DNA of 7,419 nt, from assembly GCA_022704985.1 (NCBI GenBank), contig JAKJFI010000042.1, positions 1 through 7,419 on the forward strand, given 5' to 3'. Shown piece after piece: positions 1 through 6,088 of the stretch; within the stretch, counting starts at the first letter, position 1, and every line of letters starts with the position of its first letter. This DNA is from Candidatus Omnitrophota bacterium (GTDB taxonomy: Bacteria; Ratteibacteria; UBA8468; B48-G9; JAFGKM01). A model generated the notes under the pieces. That model made no database searches, was not told the origin of the DNA, and saw only the letters and a list, made by a program, of their open reading frames with translations. Made by a program: the position numbers and the translations under genes.

Positions 1-220
1 TGCAGTAATACGGCATCTGAACCAGAACGTGCAGAAGTCTGCCCCCTATAATCCCCCATATTATTGTCCAGAATATGATTCTCGTCACAAGTTCCGGAGA
101 ATAGCCGCGCCGGTAAGCATTATTCTGGACTATCATGCTACAAATGAAAACCCCGACGGCCACGAAAACTCCGTACCAGTATATGACAAAACCGCCGAGA
201 TTAAGGAATTCCGGATGCAT
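1..220 (-). CDS. lgt: Prolipoprotein diacylglyceryl transferase Lgt, N-terminal part
   Basis: Lgt is an inner-membrane enzyme that moves diacylglycerol from phosphatidylglycerol to the lipobox cysteine of prolipoproteins, the first step of lipoprotein maturation. Reading the minus strand from an ATG at 220-218 gives 73 open codons to the window edge, beginning MHPEFLNLGGFVIYWYGVFV. This matches the family N-terminus: a short leader, the aromatic Y-W-Y-G motif, a first membrane helix, and then a G-x-x-G-G-R-L stretch (residues about 60-66) like the conserved G-G-R of E. coli Lgt. The catalytic parts lie outside the window. The start has only a weak Shine-Dalgarno (AGGT, 4 nt upstream). It lies 82 nt after lspA, and a 90-bp inverted repeat fills most of that gap. 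Its place after lspA supports the call, since both enzymes act on the same substrates in sequence. Confidence 0.9.
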   Translation of the reverse strand, partial: MHPEFLNLGGFVIYWYGVFVAVGVFICSMIVQNNAYRRGYSPELVTRIIFWTIIWGIIGGRLLHVLVQMPYYC

Positions 221-240
221 TTTTACCTATCCCCGACCTT

Positions 241-330
241 TTGTCGTTGCGAGACCCCGTCTTATGCCGTGACAATCTCAACCGTATTTGCAGATTGCTT
301 CGTCATTCTCGGCATTCCTCGCAATGACAA
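241..330. repeat. Imperfect inverted repeat of the TTGTCATTGCGAG dispersed type
   Basis: Arm one (241-279) and arm two (292-330) are inverted copies around a 12-nt centre. Read outward-in, both arms begin TTGTC[G/A]TTGCGAG (12 of 13 match) and both end in CAATCT, while the middle of each arm has diverged. Elements with this signature are dispersed in many Gram-negative genomes, and when translated they give telltale peptides such as CHCEE. It overlaps the last 28 bp of lspA (303-330) and ends about 20 bp before the lgt start. It could fold in the lspA-lgt mRNA, but it lacks the T-run of an intrinsic terminator. The family match is from memory. Confidence 0.85.
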
Positions 331-758
331 TCAGTATAGGTTTTCTTTTTTATCTGCTTCAGAAAAATAAGTCCTATGCCGGTAACAATGAAAGTATCCG
401 CGAGGTTAAAAACCGGCCAGACGTGAAAATTGATGAAGTCAATCACCGCGCCCGTTACCATCCTGTCTATCAGGTTTCCGACAATACCTCCCATGATTAA
501 TCCGAGAGCAACCGCCATCTGCCTGTTGTTGCCTGTGAACCTGTGAAAGTATGCCAGTATCATCAACCCTATCCCGAAGGAAGCGATAATTATCGGAATC
601 CTTATGTCCACCGCGCTCAACATCCCGAAACAGATTCCCGTATTCCTCACGAGAGTAAGAGAAAAATACCTGAAAATGTGAAAAGACGCGAATTCAGCCC
701 CCAGGAACTTGAGTATCCAGCGCTTGGAAAGCTGGTCCAGCAGTATGGACAGAAACAT
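303..758 (-). CDS. lspA: Lipoprotein signal peptidase LspA (signal peptidase II)
   Basis: LspA is an inner-membrane aspartyl protease that cuts the signal peptide from diacylglyceryl-modified prolipoproteins, the step after Lgt. From the ATG at 758 it has 151 residues. Visible motifs are LLDQLSKRW in the first helix, V-R-N-T-G (38-41 region), G-N-L-I-D-R (94-99), the V-I-D-F aspartate D107 and the N-L-A-D aspartate D121; the last two match the catalytic pair of the family. Four membrane helices are apparent. The ATG leaves only seven residues before the LLDQ aspartate and has no Shine-Dalgarno. The frame stays open upstream, and an ACG at 785-783 preceded by GGAGGG would restore a full first helix beginning (M)AYRIFYSIMF, 160 residues in all. 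The final eight codons (DCHCEECRE region) come from the inserted repeat at 241-330, which also supplies the TGA stop. Confidence 0.93.
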   Translation of the reverse strand: MFLSILLDQLSKRWILKFLGAEFASFHIFRYFSLTLVRNTGICFGMLSAVDIRIPIIIASFGIGLMILAYFHRFTGNNRQMAVALGLIMGGIVGNLIDRMVTGAVIDFINFHVWPVFNLADTFIVTGIGLIFLKQIKKKTYTDCHCEECRE

Positions 759-786
759 TATTGAATAGAAAATCCTGTATGCCGTG

Positions 787-1140
787 TTACCCTCCGCTTT
801 TCTCCTTCTCGTTCTGGCATTTTATGCAAGACTCTGCATAGGGAAGCGCTTTCAGACGGAGGGCCGGTATATTCTTGCCGCATTCTTCACAAATCCCATA
901 CTTGTTTTTTTCTATCTTTTCTATAGCCTGGTCTATCTTTTTAAGGATTTTCCTTGCGGCATCCGAAATATCTATATCCAATCCCTTCTCGAATTCATCG
1001 GTGCCGTGGTCGGCTATGTGGGTCGGAATGCCCTTTTCCCCCTTGCCTATGCCCTCTTTGAGATATCCGAGATTGCTGTAGATCCTCTCTTTTTCCCTAT
1101 TAAGAAGCTCCAGGTATTGCTTTGTTTCTTTTTTGTCCAT
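787..1140 (-). CDS. TraR/DksA-family zinc-finger transcriptional regulator
   Basis: This 117-residue protein has the DksA layout: an N-terminal helix (about 3-30), an acidic loop (D44, D48) joining two coiled-coil helices, a second helix (58-80), and a zinc finger with cysteines C84, C87, C105 and C108 (C-x2-C-x17-C-x2-C). Family members bind in the secondary channel of RNA polymerase and modulate initiation, often with ppGpp in DksA proper. At 117 residues it is shorter than E. coli DksA (151), and the coiled-coil tip reads A-D-H-G-T-D rather than the D-x-x-D-x-A of E. coli. It may therefore be a DksA-like paralogue, so I give no gene symbol. It follows gyrA by 16 nt, with GGAGGA at 1151-1156 as the ribosome site, and is part of the gyrBA transcript. 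Small DksA-like genes next to lspA are common in several phyla. Confidence 0.88.
   Translation of the reverse strand: MDKKETKQYLELLNREKERIYSNLGYLKEGIGKGEKGIPTHIADHGTDEFEKGLDIDISDAARKILKKIDQAIEKIEKNKYGICEECGKNIPALRLKALPYAESCIKCQNEKEKSGG
790..795 (-). promoter_or_regulatory. Shine-Dalgarno GGAGGG inside the dksA end, serving lspA
   Basis: GGAGGG forms the last two sense codons (Gly-Gly) of the dksA-like gene directly before its TAA. It lies 4 nt from an in-frame ACG (785-783) of lspA, but about 31 nt from the first in-frame ATG (758). No other Shine-Dalgarno is visible close to the ATG. This placement decides in favour of a start near 785 and suggests that lspA translation is coupled to that of the upstream gene. 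The role is inferred; the sequence match is direct. Confidence 0.6.
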
Positions 1141-1156
1141 CTCTTACCCGTCCTCC

Positions 1157-3580
1157 TTAAACCTGCAACTGCGCTTGTTCCTGCGACTCTTCTTCCCTGG
1201 AGACCAGCGCCATATCCATTATCGTATCTCCAGCGGCAAGGTTGATAAGTTTGACGCCCTGGGTATTCCTGCCCACAGCCCTGGCGTCCTCCGCGTTCAT
1301 TCTTATAACCACGCCCGCCTTGGTTATGAGTATTATCTCATCGCCCGGCTTGACCGCCTTGACACCTATGACATACCCGTTGCGTCCGCCTGTCTGGATA
1401 TCTATGATGCCCTTGCCGCCCCGTCGCTGTTTCCGGTACCGGTATATCATGGTTCTCTTTCCAAAGCCCTTCGAAGTCGCCGTAAACAGGGACTTTTCCT
1501 TCTCGTCTTCCTGGAATATCTCGGAGCCGACAACCTCGTCTTCCTTTTTCTTGAACCGTATACCTATTACCCCTATGGAAACCCTCCCCACCGGAGAAAT
1601 CTCTTTTTCGGAGAATCTTATGCTCAGACCGTGTTTCGTGCTTAACACAATATCCTGGCTGCCATCGGTCAGCTTTACCTCTATCAATCTATCTTTTTCC
1701 CTGAGATTAATCCCCTTGATGCCGCCTTTCCTGGGCCTGCTGTAAGCGCTCAGAGCAGTCTTCTTGACTATCCCGTTTTTGGTCAGCATTAGAAGGAACC
1801 TGTCTTCGGCAAACTCTTTAACCGGAATGACCGCCGCTATCCGTTCTCCCGGGTCTATCCTCAACAGGTTTACTATAGGTTTGCCCTTTGCGTTTCTTCC
1901 CGCATCGGGGATGAGATACCCCCTCAACCAGTGCACCGTCCCCTTTTCCGTAAAGAACAATATCGTGTCTATCGTGGAGCATATAAAAAGGTGCTTGACG
2001 TAATCCTCTTCCTTGGTTTTAACGCCCACAAGCCCCTTGCCGCCCCGTCGCTGTCTCCTGTAGAGGTCAAGAGAACTGCGTTTTATGTATCCTTCAGAAG
2101 AAACAACAACCATGATATCTTCCGGATGCACCAGGTCCAGCTCATCAAAATCCTCGACAGAACCGACTATCTCGGTTCTCCGCTTGTCCCCGAATTTCTT
2201 CTTGATTTCGGCAAGCTCGCCTTTTATGATAGCCTTAACCTTTTCCGGATTGGAGATTATCTCCTTGAGTTCCTTTATCAGCTGCTTCAGCTCTTCTTTC
2301 TCCTGGAGTATCTTTTCCCGTTCTAAACCGGTCAACCTGGCAAGAGGCATGGCCAGAACCGCCTGCGCCTGCTTCTCGCTCATCTTGAATTTTGTTATCA
2401 GCGAATCGCGCGCTTCATTATCCAGCGCTATGATAAGTCCGGAGACGATGTGGTCGCGCTCTTCCGCCTTGCGCAGATCGTATGCCGCACGCCTCAGGAC
2501 TATCTCTTTCCTGTGGTCGAGGAAAAGCTGTAGCAACTGCTTTATGTTAAGGAGTTTCGGCTGTTGGTTCGCAAGCGCAAGATTGATTATGCCGAAAGAC
2601 GTCTGCAGCTGGGTGTATTTGAATAACTGATTTATTATTATATCCGCATTCTCTCCCCTCTTGACCTCAAGAACCACCCGCATCCCTTCCTTGTCGGACT
2701 CGTCTCTCACCTCGCTTATGCCGCTTATCTTGTTCTCTCCGGAAAGACTGGCAATCTGCTCTACCAGACGCGCCTTGTTTACCTCATATGGAAGTTCCTT
2801 TATTACGATGGCTTCCCTTCCCTTGCTGTCCTCTTCAACCTCAACCCTGCCTCTTACCGTGATTATCCCCTTGCCCGTGGTATAAGCGCTCTTTATCCCG
2901 TCCCTTCCGCAGATAGTCGCGCCCGTGGGGAAATCCGGCCCGGGCAAAACCTTCATAATTTCCTCAATCGTCATATCAGGGTTGCCGATGAGCTCCGTCA
3001 GCGCATCCACCACCTCTACCAGGTTGTGGGGCGGCATGTTGGTCGCCATGCCGACCGCTATGCCAGAAGAGCCGTTTATCAGCAGGTTGGGTACCCGGCT
3101 TGGCAGAACGACTGGTTCAAGCAACGACTCGTCAAAATTGGGCATGAAATCAACGGTATCTTTCTCTATGTCCGCCAGCAGTTCCATCGCTATGGGAGTA
3201 AGACGCGCCTCCGTGTACCTCATCGCCGCAGGAGGATCCCCGTCTATGGAACCGAAGTTCCCCTGACCGTTGACAAGCGGGTACCGCAGGGAAAACTCCT
3301 GCGTCATCCGTGCAATGGACTCATATATCGCGGCATCCCCGTGGGGATGGTATTTACCCATTACCTCCCCGACGATTCTCGCGGACTTCTTAAACGGCTT
3401 GCCGGGTTCTACGCCTAACTCCAGCATGCCGTAAAGTATTCTCCTGTGCACCGGCTTCAGCCCGTCCCTTGCATCAGGCAGCGCCCTGCCCACGATAACA
3501 CTCATCGCGTAATCTATGTACGACCCCTTCATCTCTTCTTCTACGCCTACAGGTATTATTCTTTCCTCTTCTCCCATCAT
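1157..3580 (-). CDS. gyrA: DNA gyrase subunit A
   Basis: GyrA is the DNA-cleaving and DNA-wrapping subunit of DNA gyrase, which adds negative supercoils using ATP hydrolysed by GyrB. The 807 residues start with the conserved [10 protein letters not shown] block and the P-D-x-R-D-G-L-K-P motif. Y122 in A-A-M-R-Y-T is the catalytic tyrosine, and the tower and coiled-coil region runs to about 490. The C-terminal beta-pinwheel follows, with the GyrA box QRRGGKG at 510-516, which separates gyrase from topoisomerase IV (ParC). A second exact QRRGGKG occurs at 718-724, and looser versions lie near 560-571, 614-624 and 769-780, as expected for pinwheel blades. The quinolone-determining region reads G-D-A83-A-I-Y-E87 in place of the Ser83/Asp87 of E. 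coli. It follows gyrB by 6 nt. Two tandem ATGs are available; the second (3577) is better spaced from the ribosome site. Confidence 0.98.
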   Translation of the reverse strand: MMGEEERIIPVGVEEEMKGSYIDYAMSVIVGRALPDARDGLKPVHRRILYGMLELGVEPGKPFKKSARIVGEVMGKYHPHGDAAIYESIARMTQEFSLRYPLVNGQGNFGSIDGDPPAAMRYTEARLTPIAMELLADIEKDTVDFMPNFDESLLEPVVLPSRVPNLLINGSSGIAVGMATNMPPHNLVEVVDALTELIGNPDMTIEEIMKVLPGPDFPTGATICGRDGIKSAYTTGKGIITVRGRVEVEEDSKGREAIVIKELPYEVNKARLVEQIASLSGENKISGISEVRDESDKEGMRVVLEVKRGENADIIINQLFKYTQLQTSFGIINLALANQQPKLLNIKQLLQLFLDHRKEIVLRRAAYDLRKAEERDHIVSGLIIALDNEARDSLITKFKMSEKQAQAVLAMPLARLTGLEREKILQEKEELKQLIKELKEIISNPEKVKAIIKGELAEIKKKFGDKRRTEIVGSVEDFDELDLVHPEDIMVVVSSEGYIKRSSLDLYRRQRRGGKGLVGVKTKEEDYVKHLFICSTIDTILFFTEKGTVHWLRGYLIPDAGRNAKGKPIVNLLRIDPGERIAAVIPVKEFAEDRFLLMLTKNGIVKKTALSAYSRPRKGGIKGINLREKDRLIEVKLTDGSQDIVLSTKHGLSIRFSEKEISPVGRVSIGVIGIRFKKKEDEVVGSEIFQEDEKEKSLFTATSKGFGKRTMIYRYRKQRRGGKGIIDIQTGGRNGYVIGVKAVKPGDEIILITKAGVVIRMNAEDARAVGRNTQGVKLINLAAGDTIMDMALVSREEESQEQAQLQV
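1410..1430. repeat. 21-bp direct repeat, distal copy (second GyrA box)
   Basis: This stretch is identical base for base to 2034-2054. On the coding strand it encodes most of the second QRRGGKG motif (residues 718-724) in the gyrA pinwheel. The copies are 624 bp apart, exactly 208 codons, so they sit in the same reading frame. Identity includes all wobble positions. Confidence 0.9.
2034..2054. repeat. 21-bp direct repeat, proximal copy (canonical GyrA box)
   Basis: This is the partner of 1410-1430 and encodes the canonical GyrA box (residues 510-516), which is needed for DNA wrapping and supercoiling by gyrase. Flanking bases diverge immediately on both sides, so the identity is confined to the motif. 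Confidence 0.9.
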
Positions 3581-3583
3581 TGT

Positions 3584-3588
3584 CTCCT
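3584..3588 (-). promoter_or_regulatory. gyrA ribosome-binding site overlapping the gyrB stop
   Basis: AGGAG begins inside the gyrB TAG stop codon (3589-3587). It lies 3 nt from the first gyrA ATG (3580) and 6 nt from the second (3577). The second spacing is closer to the usual optimum, so GyrA probably starts at its second methionine. The overlap implies translational coupling of the two subunits, which assemble in equal numbers. Confidence 0.7.
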
Positions 3589-5962
3589 ATACATCAAGAT
3601 TCTTGACTTCTCTGGCAAACTTCTCTATAAACTCCCGTCTCGGCTCCACCGCTTCTCCCATGAGAACGGTAAATATCTGCTCCGCCTTAGCCACATCATC
3701 AAGGGTAACCTGTTTCATCCTTCTCGTATTCGGGTCCATCGTGGTCTCCCAGAGCTGCAGGGGATTCATCTCCCCGAGACCCTTGTACCTCTGCACCGAC
3801 AATCCTTTTTTACCCTTGTTCTTCAACGCTTCATATAATTCGACAAAATCGTATTTTTCCTGCCGGTCTTCTCCGTCCTTGAGAACAAATATCTTATCCG
3901 AGGGATTTTCCATTACTATCCCGTTTTCCTCGAGACGATTGAGTATTTTTTCAATATCCCTCGCTTCGTAAATCTCTATCAGCTTGTAATTGGCATCTCC
4001 GTTGGAAAAAAGGTCCACCTGGTCCTTGTTCTGCTTCTCCATGAATTTGGAAAGCTCCTTGTCCGTCGCAAAGAATTCTTCCTTGTCTCCGTACTTCATC
4101 CAGTAAAGAGGGATTACCTTCTTTGACTTGCGATACCTGAAAAGACTGTCCAGGCCGATACCCTTGTTTTCAAGACTCTTATAGATTTCGTTGAACCTCT
4201 TGCTCAGGGCTCCGAGTTTCACCGCGCTGTCGTTCCCCGCAGGTTCGGATTTACCGTTTTTCTGCACCAGAAGGGAAACATTCTCCTTCGCCATCTGAAT
4301 CAGCATCTTATCCATATCCGCCTCTGTATCAACGTATGTCTCCTTCTTCCCTTTCTTGACCTTGTACAGCGGCGGCTGGGCGATAAATACGTATCCCTGC
4401 TTGATAAGCTCGGTCATCTGTCTGTAGAAGAAGGTAAGCAGAAGCGTCCTTATATGCGCTCCGTCAACGTCGGCATCCGCCATTATTATAATCTTTCTGT
4501 ATCTGGTCTTGGTCACATCAAATTCCTCGCCGACCCCTCCTCCTATCGCGCCTATCATCATCTTGACTTCTTCGTTATTCAGCACCTTTTCAATCGACGC
4601 CTTTTCCGCGTTGATTATCTTGCCTCTCAAGGGCAGTATCGCCTGAAAGAACCTGTCCCTGCCCTGCTTTGCGCTTCCTCCCGCAGAATCTCCCTCAACT
4701 ATGAAGATTTCTCGCTGCGCGGGGTCTTTGACCGTACAGTCTGCAAGCTTTCCCGGCAAAGCGCCGGTCTCCGAAAGCTTTTTTCTCGTTAATTCTCTTG
4801 CTCTCCTTGCCGCATCCCGCGCTTTGGCGGTCATTATGCACTTGTTTATGATTTCTCTTGCAGGCTCCGGGTTTTCTTCGAGAAAGGTTACTACCTGTTC
4901 CGATGTTATCCCGTCAACGAGGAACCTTATCTTGGAGTTGCCCAGCTTTGTCTTCGTCTGTCCCTCAAACTGGGGTTCGGCCACTTTCACGCTTATAACC
5001 GCCGTCAACCCTTCCCTGATATCTTCGCCGGCAAGCAGATTATCCGTAATAAACCCGTTATTTTTTCCGTATTCGTTTATGGCGCGGGTCAACCCTCCCC
5101 TGAATCCCGTTATGTGGGTTCCGCCCTCTTTGGTATTTACGTTGTTTGCAAAGGAAAGGACAGTTTCACTGTAACCGTCGTTGTACTGGAATGCGACCTC
5201 CACTTCGCATTCCTTCTCCTCTTTCTTGAAGTATAAAGGCGTGGAAAAGAGAACTTTCTTGTTCTTGTTAAGGTGCTCAACGAACGAAACCAGCCCGCCG
5301 TCATACTTATATTCTTCCTTCAGCCCCTTTCTCTCGTCTTCGAATACTATCTTTATGCCTGCGTTCAGGAAAGCCAGCTCCTTAACCCTTCCGGAAAGAA
5401 TCCCGGCGTCAAAATCCAGGGTTTCAAAAATCTCTTCGTCCGGTTTGAATGTAACCTTTGTTCCTGTGGTCTGTGTCTTTCCTATCGGCGTCACCTCTGT
5501 CACCGGCTTGCCCCTCTGGTACCTCTGACGGTAAACCTTGCCGTCTCTCTTGACCACTACCTCAAGCCATTCCGAAAGCGCGTTGACAACCGAAACCCCT
5601 ACGCCGTGAAGACCTCCGGATACCCTGTACGCCTTCTTGTCGAACTTGCCTCCGGCGTGCAGAACAGACATGATTACTTCGAGAGCCGGCCTTTTCTCTG
5701 TCTTGTGTATGTCAACCGGCACCCCCCTGCCGTTATCCGATACGCTGACACTGCCGTCGGCGTGCACGACAACGCTGATTTCGTTGCAGAAACCCGCCAT
5801 CGCTTCGTCTATGCTGTTGTCTATGACCTCGTATACGAGGTGGTGCAGACCGGAGATAGAGGTATCCCCGATGTACATCGCGGGCCGTTTTCTTACGGCC
5901 TCAATTCCGCCCAGCACCTGTATAGTGGTCGCATCGTATTTCTGTGTACTTCTCTTCTCCAT
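3587..5962 (-). CDS. gyrB: DNA gyrase subunit B
   Basis: GyrB is the ATPase subunit of DNA gyrase. The 791 residues show the GHKL ATP-binding fold (E45, N49, D76-N-G-R-G, and G-G-L-H-G-V-G at 117-123), the transducer domain, then TOPRIM with E423-G-D-S-A-G-G and D496-A-D-V-D-G (D498, D500), the metal ligands for cleavage. Q-R-Y-K-G-L-G-E-M-N (724-733) and the C-terminal tail complete the family pattern. Arg139 matches the novobiocin-contacting arginine of E. coli. The length is near E. coli GyrB (804) rather than the roughly 640 of many Gram-positives, because about 170 residues (about 545-715, lysine- and glutamate-rich) are inserted between the TOPRIM core and Q-R-Y-K-G. It heads the operon; GGGAG at 5974-5978 is a ribosome site with rather long spacing (11 nt). 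Y-K-G-L-G-E-M-N is shared with ParE, but the adjacent gyrA with its GyrA box supports gyrase. Confidence 0.98.
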   Translation of the reverse strand: MEKRSTQKYDATTIQVLGGIEAVRKRPAMYIGDTSISGLHHLVYEVIDNSIDEAMAGFCNEISVVVHADGSVSVSDNGRGVPVDIHKTEKRPALEVIMSVLHAGGKFDKKAYRVSGGLHGVGVSVVNALSEWLEVVVKRDGKVYRQRYQRGKPVTEVTPIGKTQTTGTKVTFKPDEEIFETLDFDAGILSGRVKELAFLNAGIKIVFEDERKGLKEEYKYDGGLVSFVEHLNKNKKVLFSTPLYFKKEEKECEVEVAFQYNDGYSETVLSFANNVNTKEGGTHITGFRGGLTRAINEYGKNNGFITDNLLAGEDIREGLTAVISVKVAEPQFEGQTKTKLGNSKIRFLVDGITSEQVVTFLEENPEPAREIINKCIMTAKARDAARRARELTRKKLSETGALPGKLADCTVKDPAQREIFIVEGDSAGGSAKQGRDRFFQAILPLRGKIINAEKASIEKVLNNEEVKMMIGAIGGGVGEEFDVTKTRYRKIIIMADADVDGAHIRTLLLTFFYRQMTELIKQGYVFIAQPPLYKVKKGKKETYVDTEADMDKMLIQMAKENVSLLVQKNGKSEPAGNDSAVKLGALSKRFNEIYKSLENKGIGLDSLFRYRKSKKVIPLYWMKYGDKEEFFATDKELSKFMEKQNKDQVDLFSNGDANYKLIEIYEARDIEKILNRLEENGIVMENPSDKIFVLKDGEDRQEKYDFVELYEALKNKGKKGLSVQRYKGLGEMNPLQLWETTMDPNTRRMKQVTLDDVAKAEQIFTVLMGEAVEPRREFIEKFAREVKNLDV

Positions 5963-6004
5963 TTTTACTCACTCTCCCGATTGTTTAAAAAAACCAAAGA
6001 AAAC

Positions 6005-6014
6005 ACTATATAGT
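6005..6014. repeat. 10-bp palindrome over the gyrB -10 region
   Basis: ACTATATAGT is a perfect palindrome that covers most of the proposed -10 hexamer and reaches close to the start point. It could be an operator half-site or simply an easily melted AT-rich start region. The symmetry is seen directly; any function is inference. Confidence 0.4.
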
Positions 6015-6038
6015 ACCTTTTTTCCCGTCCCCTGTCAA
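6010..6038 (-). promoter_or_regulatory. Sigma-70-like promoter of the gyrB operon
   Basis: On the minus strand a perfect TTGACA (6038-6033) is followed after exactly 17 bp by TACTAT (6015-6010, 4 of 6 to TATAAT). The expected start of transcription is near 6003, leaving a leader of about 40 nt before the gyrB ATG. It is the only strong match in the 126-bp gap and reads into the five-gene cluster. Confidence 0.7.
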
Positions 6039-6053
6039 ACCGCTTTTGAACAC

Positions 6054-6082
6054 TTGCGCTTGTGCGCGGAATGGGATAAAAT
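6054..6082 (+). promoter_or_regulatory. Possible promoter for the 6089 gene, leaderless
   Basis: TTGCGC (6054-6059, 4 of 6 to TTGACA), a 17-bp spacer, then TAAAAT (6077-6082, 5 of 6 to TATAAT). Only 6 bp separate the -10 from the ATG at 6089, so transcription would begin at or beside the start codon. No well-spaced Shine-Dalgarno exists: the nearest purine run, GGGGA, is 1-2 nt from the ATG. Its -35 is only 15 bp from the -35 of the divergent gyrB promoter. Confidence 0.5.
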
Positions 6083-6088
6083 GGGGAC

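Noticed and set aside
241..330. Intrinsic terminator or CRISPR repeat
   Set aside because: There is only one element, its arms are too mismatched for a strong stem, no T-run follows, and there are no spacers or repeat series.
29..370. 113-codon plus-strand open frame at the left edge
   Set aside because: It runs antisense to lgt and across the inverted repeat. The minus-strand reading gives recognisable Lgt and LspA.
5273..6013. 246-codon open frame on the plus strand
   Set aside because: It lies entirely antisense to gyrB and its translation resembles no family. It is open because of codon bias in gyrB.
6072..6080. DnaA-box-like TTTATCCCA (minus strand) next to gyrB, suggesting oriC
   Set aside because: It is a single imperfect match, with no cluster of boxes, no AT-rich unwinding repeats and no dnaA or dnaN gene in view.
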